Shown: positions 16,065 to 24,522 of the stretch, one piece after another
How the letters are laid out: the number at the start of each line of letters is the position of its first letter
Numbering within the stretch: the stretch's first letter is position 1
NCBI GenBank assembly: GCA_002437495.1
Contig: DJQA01000008.1
Span: 1 to 64,000, forward strand
DNA from: Prevotellaceae bacterium UBA6398
Lineage (GTDB): Bacteria; Bacteroidota; Bacteroidia; Bacteroidales; Bacteroidaceae
Reading direction: 5' to 3'
DNA length: 64,000 bases
Made by a program: the position numbers and the translations under genes
The notes under the pieces: generated by a model
What the model was told of the DNA's origin: nothing
Databases searched by the model: none
The model's input: only the letters and a program-made list of their open reading frames with translations

Positions 16065-19000
16065 ATGACACCCTATCGAGTAGGCATAGACATAGGCTCC
16101 ACAACCGCGAAAATCGTGGCACTCAACGCAGCCGGCAAGGTTGTATACAGTAACTACATGCGCCATCAGGCCCGTGTAAAAGACTGCCTTGCCGAGTTTT
16201 TCGACAATCTGAAGCAGACAACGGGCTCCGCCCCACTTAGCTTGAACATTACAGGCAGTGTGGGCATGGGAGTGTCTGAGCGTTGCGGCGTGCCATTCGT
16301 GCAGGAAGTGGTGGCGGCGGCAAACTATGTGCGCCATACCCACCCCGATACCAACACAATGATCGACATAGGCGGCGAAGATGCCAAAGTGGTGTTCTTT
16401 GACAACGGGCGCACAACCGACCTGCGCATGAATGGCAACTGCGCCGGCGGCACCGGGGCATTCATCGACCAGATGGCAATACTGCTGCATGCAACCAACT
16501 CCGAGCTCAACACCCTCGCCGAGCATTCAACGCAGGTTTACCCCATGGCATCGCGCTGCGGCGTGTTCAGCAAAACCGACATACAGAACCTTATTGCGCG
16601 CAATGTACCGCGCGAGGACATTGCAGCCTCGATATTCCACGCCGTGGCCGTGCAAACCGTAACCACGCTGGCACACGGATGCAAAATAACCCCGCCGCTA
16701 ATGTTTTGCGGAGGACCGCTTACATTCCTCCCCGCACTCAGAAAAGCATTCATCGACTATCTCGGGTTCTCTGAAAGCAACATAATACTGCCCGAAAACG
16801 GCAGCATAATACCCGCATGGGGCGCAGCACTCGCCGAAAGCAAATTTCAAACAACGGCACAGAACTTCATGGAACTTGCGTCTGCCGCTCTTTCGCAGAA
16901 AACCCACTCCTACATAAGTCTGCCGCCTATATTCGAGGACAAGGAGGATTACGAACGCTGGCGTGCCGAACTTGGCGGAAACGCCCTGCGCCGAGTGGCG
17001 TTCGAAAAAGGACCGCAGGAAGCCTACATAGGGATCGACTCGGGCTCGACCACCACAAAAATTGTAGCACTCTCGCCCGGTGGGAAAATCCTCTTTTCTT
17101 ATTACCACAACAACGACGGAAATCCCATAGGAACAGCAGAAAAAGGGCTCGCGCTCATGAAACAGGAATGCGAAAAGGCGGGCACGGAACTCACCGTAGC
17201 CGGCTCGTGCTCAACAGGCTACGGCGAAGACCTTATAAGAGCAGCTTTCGGTTTGAACAGCGGCATTATAGAAACAATAGCCCACTATCTTGCCGCCAGG
17301 AACATCAGTCCCGAAGTGTCGTTCATACTCGACATCGGCGGACAAGACATGAAGGCAATATTCGTTGACCACGGCATTATAAACCGAATAGAGATAAACG
17401 AAGCCTGCTCGTCGGGCTGCGGTTCGTTCATCAGCACCTTCGCACGCTCGTTGGGCTACAGCGTGGACGACTTCGCCCATGCCGCGTGTACATCGCAAGC
17501 CCCTTGCGACCTTGGCACGCGCTGCACGGTTTTCATGAACTCAAAAGTTAAACAGGTGTTGCGCGAGGGAGCCACGGTTGCCGACATAGCCGCCGGGCTT
17601 TCATACAGCGTGGTTAAAAACTGCCTATACAAGGTGTTGCAGCTAAAAAACACTTCCGAACTTGGCAAATACGTGGTAGTGCAGGGCGGCACAATGCGCA
17701 ACGACTCCATAGTGCGCGCCCTCGAAAAGCTGGCATCCACCCACGTAAACCGCAGCGACAGTCCCGAACTTATGGGCGCGGTGGGCTGCGCTCTTTACGC
17801 CATGGAGCACAAAGCGTACAAAAACACCGGCTTGGAACAAATGCTGTCAAACGCCAAATACACCACAAGGCGCACACAATGCAAGGGATGCGAAAACCAA
17901 TGCACGGTTACGCAATACATTTTTCCCGAAAACCGCAGGTATTATTCGGGAAACCGCTGCGAGCGCGTGTTCTCCAACAGGGGCACAAATACAAAGCCCG
18001 GCAAGAATGTATATCCGCTAAAATATAGTTTGCTGTTCAATCGCGAGTTCCAAACAAAAAATCCCCGTTTCACAATGGGCATTCCGCGATGCTTGAACAT
18101 GTATGAAAACTACCCTTTCTGGCACATGCTTCTGAATTCATGCGGAATACGCACCGTGCTTTCAGCCGAAAGCACCCACGCCGCATACGAACGCAGCGCA
18201 AGCTGCGTAATGAGCGACAACATCTGCTTTCCGGCAAAACTTGCACACAGCCATATTGCCGACCTTGAACGCAAAGGCGTTGACAGAATACTCATGCCAT
18301 TTGTTGTGTTCGAACAAAAGGAAAAAAACCAACAAAACAGCTATAACTGCCCCATAGTTTCGGGATATTCCGAAGTCGTAAACAGTTCGCAGTCGCCAAA
18401 AGTGCCGATTGAAAGTCCCGTTGTAACCTTCAAGAACCGCAAGCTGCTGCTAAAACAAATGGAAACCTGGCTATCGCGCTTCGGCATACCGGCTAAAACC
18501 GTTCGCAACGCGGTAGCCGCCGCCCTACAGGCACAAAAATCATACCGCGAACGCCTTGCCGCAATAAACCGCGAGACACTCGAAGAGGCGCGCCGCGAAA
18601 AACGTCTCACCATACTCCTTGCCGGCCGCCCCTACCACACAGACCCGCTAATACAGCACAGAGTTTCCGAAATGGCGGCGGCAATGGGCGTTTACGTAAT
18701 TACTGACGACATTGTTTACAACGAGAAACTGCCTATTGACGACACAATATACCTTTCGCAATGGGCTTATCCCAACCGCATTCTCAAAGCCGCAAAATGG
18801 ACGGGACTACAAGGGGCGGACGTACAGTACATGCAGCTGACATCCTTCGGCTGCGGGCCCGACGCCTTTCTTACCAACGAGGTTCGTGCCACACTCGAAA
18901 GATACCACAAGAACCTTACGCTGCTGAAGATTGACGACATAGACAACGTGGGGTCTGTTAAGCTTCGCGTGCGCTCGCTTGTGGAAAGTCTTAAGATAAG

Positions 19001-20270
19001 CAGCAACAAGATGCAAGGACACGCCGCGCCTTTCGAAACCACACCGGCGTTCACAAAGGCCGACCGCGGGCGCACCATCATAGCACCGTTTTTCACCCCG
19101 TTCCTTTCGCCGCTCATACCGGCGGCAATGAAAGTGGCGGGCTTCAATGTGGTAAACCTTCCCATGAGCAACGCAACATCGGACGAGCTCGGACTAAAAT
19201 ACTCCAACAACGAGGTTTGCTACCCTGCAACGCTAATAGTGGGCGATGTGCTAAAGGCTTTTAAAAGCGGAAGGTTCAATCCCGATGAAACGGCAGTTGC
19301 CATAACGCAAACCGGCGGGCAATGCCGCGCCAGCAACTACATAGCGCTTATTAAGCGCGCCCTGCTCTCAAACGGATACCGCAACACACCGGTAGTGTCG
19401 CTCTCGTTAGGGAGCGGAATAGACAACTTTCAACCGGGATTCAAGATACCCTGGCTAAAGCTGCTTCCCGTGGCACTCTCCACAATGCTATACAGCGATG
19501 TAATTGCCAAAATGTATTATGCCACCGTAGTACGCGAAACCCAAAAAGGAGCCGCCGCCGGGCTCAGGGACAAATATCTCGAACTGGCAAAACCTGTCAT
19601 CGAGAGAAATGATGCCGATGCGCTACCGGGGCTTGTGAGCGAGGCTGCCGAGGAGTTCAACGCAGCATGTACCGAAAAAGAAACCGCCAAGGTGGGCATT
19701 GTGGGCGAAATTTTCCTTGAATTCAACCCATACGCACAAAAGAATGTTACCAACTGGCTCATAGGACAAGGGCTTGAAGTTGTGCCGCCGCTGATAACCG
19801 ACTTCTTCACGCAGAGCTTTGTGAACCGCGAAACCAAGAACCGCACCATGCTGCAACGCAAAAGCATACCGAACGCCATCGTAAACCGACTTTACCGCAA
19901 GGTGCAAAAGCGCATTGCAGCATTCGACTGCGCCGCCTCGACATTCAAACACTACACCCCATTCGATGACATACGCGAAAAGGCGCGGCGGGCAGAGAAA
20001 ATCATATCACTCAACGCGCAGTTTGGCGAAGGATGGCTCATAGCAGGAGAAATAGCCACTTACGCGGCACACGGCATAAACCACGTGGTAAGCCTGCAAC
20101 CGTTCGGCTGCATAGCCAACCATATCATAGAAAAAGGCATCGAGAAAAAAATGAAAGCCATGTTCCCGGGAATGAACATTCTTTCGCTCGACTTTGACAG
20201 CTCGGTGAGCGATGTGAACGTTGTAAACCGCCTGCTGCTTTTCATTGACAACATAAAACACCCGGCATGA
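16065..20270 (+). CDS. Giant fusion: two 2-hydroxyacyl-CoA dehydratase activase domains plus HgdB-like dehydratase domain
   Basis: The 1401-aa cytoplasmic protein has two BadF/BcrA-type ATPase domains: residues about 4-260 (RVGIDIGSTTAKIVAL, IDIGGEDAKV, NGNCAGGTGAFID) and about 325-590 (IGIDSGSTTTKIVAL, DIGGQDMKAI, NEACSSGCGSFIS). Each keeps the Cys expected to ligate a shared [4Fe-4S] cluster. A CKGCENQC cluster lies near residues 605-612, then a DUF2229-like region, then an HgdB-like domain (about 860-1390, with GRPYHTDPLIQHRV and GGQCRASNY). Known relatives use ATP to push one electron onto a dehydratase or benzoyl-CoA reductase; the substrate here is unknown. A TTG at 16029 could extend the frame, but the ATG at 16065 starts at the conserved region and leaves the palindrome untranslated. 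It overlaps the tetR start by 4 bp. Confidence 0.88.
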   Translation: MTPYRVGIDIGSTTAKIVALNAAGKVVYSNYMRHQARVKDCLAEFFDNLKQTTGSAPLSLNITGSVGMGVSERCGVPFVQEVVAAANYVRHTHPDTNTMIDIGGEDAKVVFFDNGRTTDLRMNGNCAGGTGAFIDQMAILLHATNSELNTLAEHSTQVYPMASRCGVFSKTDIQNLIARNVPREDIAASIFHAVAVQTVTTLAHGCKITPPLMFCGGPLTFLPALRKAFIDYLGFSESNIILPENGSIIPAWGAALAESKFQTTAQNFMELASAALSQKTHSYISLPPIFEDKEDYERWRAELGGNALRRVAFEKGPQEAYIGIDSGSTTTKIVALSPGGKILFSYYHNNDGNPIGTAEKGLALMKQECEKAGTELTVAGSCSTGYGEDLIRAAFGLNSGIIETIAHYLAARNISPEVSFILDIGGQDMKAIFVDHGIINRIEINEACSSGCGSFISTFARSLGYSVDDFAHAACTSQAPCDLGTRCTVFMNSKVKQVLREGATVADIAAGLSYSVVKNCLYKVLQLKNTSELGKYVVVQGGTMRNDSIVRALEKLASTHVNRSDSPELMGAVGCALYAMEHKAYKNTGLEQMLSNAKYTTRRTQCKGCENQCTVTQYIFPENRRYYSGNRCERVFSNRGTNTKPGKNVYPLKYSLLFNREFQTKNPRFTMGIPRCLNMYENYPFWHMLLNSCGIRTVLSAESTHAAYERSASCVMSDNICFPAKLAHSHIADLERKGVDRILMPFVVFEQKEKNQQNSYNCPIVSGYSEVVNSSQSPKVPIESPVVTFKNRKLLLKQMETWLSRFGIPAKTVRNAVAAALQAQKSYRERLAAINRETLEEARREKRLTILLAGRPYHTDPLIQHRVSEMAAAMGVYVITDDIVYNEKLPIDDTIYLSQWAYPNRILKAAKWTGLQGADVQYMQLTSFGCGPDAFLTNEVRATLERYHKNLTLLKIDDIDNVGSVKLRVRSLVESLKISSNKMQGHAAPFETTPAFTKADRGRTIIAPFFTPFLSPLIPAAMKVAGFNVVNLPMSNATSDELGLKYSNNEVCYPATLIVGDVLKAFKSGRFNPDETAVAITQTGGQCRASNYIALIKRALLSNGYRNTPVVSLSLGSGIDNFQPGFKIPWLKLLPVALSTMLYSDVIAKMYYATVVRETQKGAAAGLRDKYLELAKPVIERNDADALPGLVSEAAEEFNAACTEKETAKVGIVGEIFLEFNPYAQKNVTNWLIGQGLEVVPPLITDFFTQSFVNRETKNRTMLQRKSIPNAIVNRLYRKVQKRIAAFDCAASTFKHYTPFDDIREKARRAEKIISLNAQFGEGWLIAGEIATYAAHGINHVVSLQPFGCIANHIIEKGIEKKMKAMFPGMNILSLDFDSSVSDVNVVNRLLLFIDNIKHPA

Positions 20271-20896
20271 GCGCAAGGACATACGGCAGACAGGAAACGC
20301 AAATGATTGAGGCGGCTCGCAGGCTTTTCATAGAAAAAGGCTTCGAAGACACCACCATGTGCAACATTGCCGAGTTGGCGGGCGTTAACCGCTCAACGCT
20401 GCACTACTATTTCGCCAACAAGGACGTGATGTTCCGCGCGGTGTTCTCCTCGATAATGGAAACACTCATGCCGCGCCTGTGCGAGATTATGGAAAGCAAC
20501 AAGCCGCTTATGGAGCGGCTGTCGCTTGTTACAGACGAATACTTCGAGCGGTTTCTTGAAAACCCGTCGATACCGGGCTTCATCATTTCAGAGATACAGC
20601 GCGATGTGGAACATTTCATAGCCACAGCGCGCGAGATGCACTACGACAAGGTTTTCTCGCTCGTGCGCAACGCACTTAACAACGAAATGCAGGAGGGAAG
20701 GCTTAATAAAGTGCCGATATACGTGGTGTTCACCGCATTCTACGGAAGCATAGCTTTTCCGTTCATAACAAAGAATCTTTTCGTTACATGGTTCGAAATG
20801 GACGAGAACGAATACCGTGCCATGATAGTGGAATGGAAAAAACACCTGCTGATGCAGATAAGCAACCTACTTACAAACAACAAAGCAAAACAGTAA
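20267..20896 (+). CDS. TetR-family transcriptional regulator
   Basis: The 209-aa protein has an N-terminal TetR helix-turn-helix (residues about 10-55: IEAARRLFIEKGFEDTTMCN, then AGVNRSTLHYYFANKDVM) and a helical ligand domain typical in length. Its ATG overlaps the stop of the activase fusion (ATGA at 20267-20270), so the two are translationally coupled. The perfect palindrome at the operon start is a plausible own operator. The effector is unknown; a substrate or CoA ester of the activase-linked pathway is a guess. The CDF exporter begins 11 bp after its stop and may be co-transcribed, so a metal effector is an alternative. Confidence 0.88.
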   Translation: MSARTYGRQETQMIEAARRLFIEKGFEDTTMCNIAELAGVNRSTLHYYFANKDVMFRAVFSSIMETLMPRLCEIMESNKPLMERLSLVTDEYFERFLENPSIPGFIISEIQRDVEHFIATAREMHYDKVFSLVRNALNNEMQEGRLNKVPIYVVFTAFYGSIAFPFITKNLFVTWFEMDENEYRAMIVEWKKHLLMQISNLLTNNKAKQ

Positions 20897-20907
20897 TATA
20901 TAATATT

Positions 20908-21807
20908 ATGGAACAAAATCACTGCCATCATCACAGTCCGGAACAAATCACATCACTCAACGGCGTTTACTTGTTTGCAATAGCCCTCAACCTGCTGTTC
21001 GTAATAGTGGAGGCAGGAATAGGCTTCAGCCAAAACTCCCTCGGGCTCGTGTCTGACGCAGGCCACAACCTAAGCGATGTATTCAGCCTGCTGCTCGCAC
21101 TATTCGCCTTCGAGCTGACCAAGGCTCCTGCCAAAGCAGGCTTTACATACGGATACAAAAAAGGCACGGTGCTCATATCCCTGCTCAACGCCATAATACT
21201 GCTTATTGCAGTGGGGGCAATAATAATGGAGAGCGTGCATAAATTCTCCGACCCGCAGCCTGTTAACGGAGCGGCCATATCGTGGACGGCCGGCATGGGA
21301 ATTATCGTGAACGGGCTGAGCACATGGATGCTTATGCGCCACAAGAAGAAAGACCTGAACACCGAGGGCGCATTCCTGCACATGCTTGCCGACACGCTGG
21401 TATCGGTCGGAGTGCTGGTGTCGGGCATAATAATCTCATTCACCGGCTGGAACATTATAGACCCGATAATAAGTCTTGCGATCGTGGCGGCGATACTCGT
21501 ATCCACATGGCATCTGCTATCGCAGAGCCTGCGCCTTTCGCTCGACGGCATACCCGAAAACATAGACCTGGCCAAGGTTGAGAACGACATAAAGTCGCTT
21601 CCCCACGTAGAGGGCGTACACCATGTGCACGTGTGGGCCATAAGCACCACCGAAGCGGCACTCACCGCCCATGTAGTGGTTGACAAAAACGACAGCATGG
21701 AGGAGGTGAAACACCTGATACGCAAGAAAATTTCTGCCGACGGCATAACCCACGCAACCCTTGAGCTGGAACACCACGGCGAGCACTGCGACTGCCCCGG
21801 AGACTGA
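20908..21807 (+). CDS. Cation diffusion facilitator (Zn2+/Co2+/Cd2+ efflux)
   Basis: The 299-aa inner-membrane protein has six hydrophobic segments and the two CDF metal sites, DAGHNLSD in the second segment and HMLAD in the fifth, then a cytoplasmic C-terminal domain (HVEGVHHVHVWAISTTE) typical of CzcD/ZitB. Both ends are His/Cys-rich (HCHHH at the start, HHGEHCDC at the end), likely metal-sensing tails. The frame extends upstream over tetR, but the ATG at 20908 (MEQNHCHHH) is taken because it gives the normal length. It lies 11 bp after tetR and no terminator separates them, so it is probably in that operon. Confidence 0.92.
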   Translation: MEQNHCHHHSPEQITSLNGVYLFAIALNLLFVIVEAGIGFSQNSLGLVSDAGHNLSDVFSLLLALFAFELTKAPAKAGFTYGYKKGTVLISLLNAIILLIAVGAIIMESVHKFSDPQPVNGAAISWTAGMGIIVNGLSTWMLMRHKKKDLNTEGAFLHMLADTLVSVGVLVSGIIISFTGWNIIDPIISLAIVAAILVSTWHLLSQSLRLSLDGIPENIDLAKVENDIKSLPHVEGVHHVHVWAISTTEAALTAHVVVDKNDSMEEVKHLIRKKISADGITHATLELEHHGEHCDCPGD

Positions 21808-21944
21808 CTCTTCAGGGCGCATTGCCGAAGGAAACCACACACAACACGGAAATCCGCCTTGACACATTGACTTACATACGAAAACCCTTCTTGCAACACA
21901 CCCTTGCATGTATCCGGTTTTCAGCGCAATACAAATGGCCAAAA

Positions 21945-22030
21945 CTATGTCTGATGTAATTTTTTCTACGTCAGACATAGTTTTTCCTACATCAGACATA
22001 GTTTTTTCTATATCGCATGCAGTTTTCGGG
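21945..22030 (+). repeat. 21-bp dyad array, copy 3
   Basis: Four units start at 21945, 21966, 21987 and 22008. The second and third carry CTACGTCAGACATAG and CTACATCAGACATAG, near-perfect 15-bp dyads, each followed by a T tract. The array ends in the common GTTTTCGGG. Confidence 0.88.
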
Positions 22031-22378
22031 ATGCTTTGAAAAAACAATACATATCGGATTTTGCAAAATTTGGTATGGCATCGTTTGCATACGGCGATAC
22101 ACATTCGGTCTGTGGCATCTGCATATTCACAAAACCCAAGCCTACACACAATTTACAGCGCAACAGAAAACAAGCACAAATACGCACCCGCCTAACCCAT
22201 GCCACAACTGCACCAAACCAAAAAGCATTACGCATTAAAGCGTACAACTGCCGCCGGGTTGCAAACTAAAACTGACAAAAGCAAAACATGCAAAAACGAA
22301 TGCGCGTTTTTATGCAACAGTTTACTTTACAGAACAAATTAATAACAGGCTTTTGCACGGCATTATCGGGAAAATGGG

Positions 22379-22386
22379 TATTTTTG
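22379..22386 (+). promoter_or_regulatory. -7 box for pckA
   Basis: TATTTTTG matches TAnnTTTG; TTTG at 22352-22355 lies 23 bp upstream, a little far for -33. The leader would be about 75 nt. Confidence 0.4.
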
Positions 22387-22466
22387 TGCCGAGGGTAGAG
22401 CTGCCGATGCCTGCCCACAAAAACCGGAAAAATATAAGTCAGTATCATTCATAAATTTCAAACATT

Positions 22467-24083
22467 ATGGCAAGATTTCAGAAGTCAGATTTGGAAGCAA
22501 AATACGGAATCACCGGCACCACCGAGGTTCTGTACAACCCTTCCTATGAGGTATTGTTCAATGAAGAAACAAAACCCGAACTTACAGGCTACGACAAAGG
22601 CCAGGAAACAGAACTCGGCGCAGTGAACGTGATGACCGGCATATACACAGGTCGTTCGCCCAAAGACAAGTTCATCGTTGACGATGCCAACTCACACAAC
22701 ACCGTATGGTGGGATTCTGAAGAATATCATAACGACAACCACCGCGCAAGCGAGGCCACATGGAACACCCTCAAAGAACTCGCAAAAAAAGAGCTTTCCA
22801 ACAAGAAACTTTACGTGGTTGACGGTTTCTGCGGCGCAAACAAAGACACCCGCATGAAAGTGCGCTTCATTGTTGAAGTAGCATGGCAGGCACACTTCGT
22901 TACCAACATGTTCATCCGCCCGCAGAGCGAGGCAGACTTTGAGCAGGAACCCGATTTCGTGGTTTACAACGCATCGAAGGCTAAAGTCGAGAACTGGAAA
23001 GAACTCGGTCTCCACTCCGAAACCGCAGTACTCTTCAACGTAACATCGAAAGAGCAGATCATCCTCAACACATGGTATGGCGGCGAAATGAAGAAAGGCA
23101 TGTTCTCAATGCAGAACTACTTCCTTCCCCTCAAGGGCATCGCTTCAATGCACTGCTCGGCCAACACCGACAAGAACGGCGAAAACACCGCAATCTTCTT
23201 CGGTCTTTCGGGCACAGGTAAAACCACTCTTTCAACCGACCCGAAGCGCAAACTCATCGGCGACGACGAGCACGGATGGGACGACAACGGCGTGTTCAAC
23301 CTTGAAGGCGGCTGCTACGCAAAGGTAATCAACCTCGACAAGAACGCAGAACCCGACATATACAACGCAATTCGCCGCGATGCACTTCTTGAAAACGTTA
23401 CGGTTGATGCCAACGGCAAAATCGACTTCGCAGACAAGAGCGTAACCGAGAACACCCGCGTTTCGTATCCTATATACCACATCAAGAACATCGTGCGTCC
23501 TATCTCACACGGACCCGCAGCAAAACAGGTAATCTTCCTGAGCGCAGACGCATTCGGAGTTCTTCCTCCCGTATCAATCCTTACCCCGGAACAAACAAAG
23601 TATTACTTCCTCTCCGGCTTCACGGCAAAGCTCGCAGGCACAGAGCGCGGCATAACCGAGCCCACCCCGACATTCTCAGCATGCTTCGGACAGGCATTCC
23701 TTGAGTTGCACCCCACAAAGTATGCCGAGGAACTCGTTTCACACATGAAGAAGAGCGGCGCAAAGGCTTACCTCGTGAACACAGGTTGGAACGGAACAGG
23801 CAAGCGCATCTCCATTCGCGACACACGCGGCATAATCGATGCAATACTCGACCACTCAATCGACGCTGCACCCACAAAAACCATACCTTACTTCGATTTC
23901 GTGGTTCCAACGAAGCTCGAAGGCGTTGACCCAAGCATTCTCGATCCTCGCGACACATACAAAAACGCATCCGAATGGGAAGAGAAAGCAAAAGACCTCG
24001 CTGCACGCTTCATAAAGAACTTCAAAAAATACGAAGGCAACGAAGCAGGCAAGGCTCTTGTTTCCGCAGGCCCAAAGCTTTGA
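22467..24083 (+). CDS. pckA: Phosphoenolpyruvate carboxykinase (ATP)
   Basis: The 538-aa cytoplasmic enzyme interconverts oxaloacetate plus ATP and PEP plus CO2 plus ADP. In Bacteroidales it typically runs toward oxaloacetate during succinate fermentation. The ATP-type signature is clear: substrate loop YTGRSPKDKF, the P-loop GLSGTGKTTLS, the metal-binding DDEHGW, and PTPTFSACFGQAFL near the C-terminus. Length is normal. It is monocistronic, with a -7 box about 80 nt upstream and a strong intrinsic terminator 29 nt after the stop. Confidence 0.96.
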   Translation: MARFQKSDLEAKYGITGTTEVLYNPSYEVLFNEETKPELTGYDKGQETELGAVNVMTGIYTGRSPKDKFIVDDANSHNTVWWDSEEYHNDNHRASEATWNTLKELAKKELSNKKLYVVDGFCGANKDTRMKVRFIVEVAWQAHFVTNMFIRPQSEADFEQEPDFVVYNASKAKVENWKELGLHSETAVLFNVTSKEQIILNTWYGGEMKKGMFSMQNYFLPLKGIASMHCSANTDKNGENTAIFFGLSGTGKTTLSTDPKRKLIGDDEHGWDDNGVFNLEGGCYAKVINLDKNAEPDIYNAIRRDALLENVTVDANGKIDFADKSVTENTRVSYPIYHIKNIVRPISHGPAAKQVIFLSADAFGVLPPVSILTPEQTKYYFLSGFTAKLAGTERGITEPTPTFSACFGQAFLELHPTKYAEELVSHMKKSGAKAYLVNTGWNGTGKRISIRDTRGIIDAILDHSIDAAPTKTIPYFDFVVPTKLEGVDPSILDPRDTYKNASEWEEKAKDLAARFIKNFKKYEGNEAGKALVSAGPKL

Positions 24084-24111
24084 TACATCAAGAATAAAGT
24101 ATATTAAAAAA

Positions 24112-24146
24112 AGTCCCGCAGTCTTCCCGGATTGCGGGACTTTTTT
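24112..24146 (+). terminator. Terminator of pckA
   Basis: AGTCCCGCA pairs perfectly with TGCGGGACT over a 12-nt loop, followed by six T. Confidence 0.85.
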
Positions 24147-24248
24147 GTCCTTTTTCATACACCACACCAACAGCCCGCATCGGCAAGTTTACCGTTTTCA
24201 AAAAGAAAAGCATTGAAAACCAGAACACTCCCTGCTTGCAATTAGAGT

Positions 24249-24330
24249 AAAAGTTTTTCGTTTTGGAAAACTTTTCACCCTCTCGCCTCAAAAAAGTTTT
24301 CCGTTTCGGGAAATAATTTTTTCTTTTCAC
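24249..24330. repeat. Two imperfect AAAAGTTTT...GGAAA repeats before the nrdD promoter
   Basis: AAAAGTTTTTCGTTTTGG with AAAACTTTTCAC (24249-24277) and AAAAAGTTTTCCGTTTCGGG with a similar TTCTTTTCAC tail (24290-24330) are about 42 bp apart. The first is a palindrome-like AAAAGTTTT/AAAACTTTT. They lie directly upstream of the nrdD -7 box and may be regulator sites. Confidence 0.35.
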
Positions 24331-24354
24331 GGGTTGTATGTTATCCGAAAATCA

Positions 24355-24362
24355 TATCTTTG
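24355..24362 (+). promoter_or_regulatory. -7 box for nrdD-nrdG
   Basis: TATCTTTG matches TAnnTTTG; TTG at 24334-24336 lies 18 bp upstream. Transcription would begin near 24369, giving a 150-nt leader and ruling out any nrdD start upstream of it. Confidence 0.55.
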
Positions 24363-24522
24363 TAACCGAATCGGGACACAAAACAAACACGCAAAAGCAA
24401 GCCCCTTTGCATCTGACACATACGTGCGGCGCGTCCCTTTTCGTGCGGAACACAATGAGAAACCCTTTCGAACGCAGCTACGGCCGGCGTTACAAAATAC
24501 GACTTACAAAAACATAAAGAAT

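Larger units (their letters stand above)
21808..22466. other. Intergenic region between the CDF gene and pckA
   Basis: It holds dyad array copy 3, a decayed palindrome-like stretch (GGTATGGCATCG near 22072-22083), and a pckA -7 box at 22379-22386. No gene or clear terminator is seen. Confidence 0.5.
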
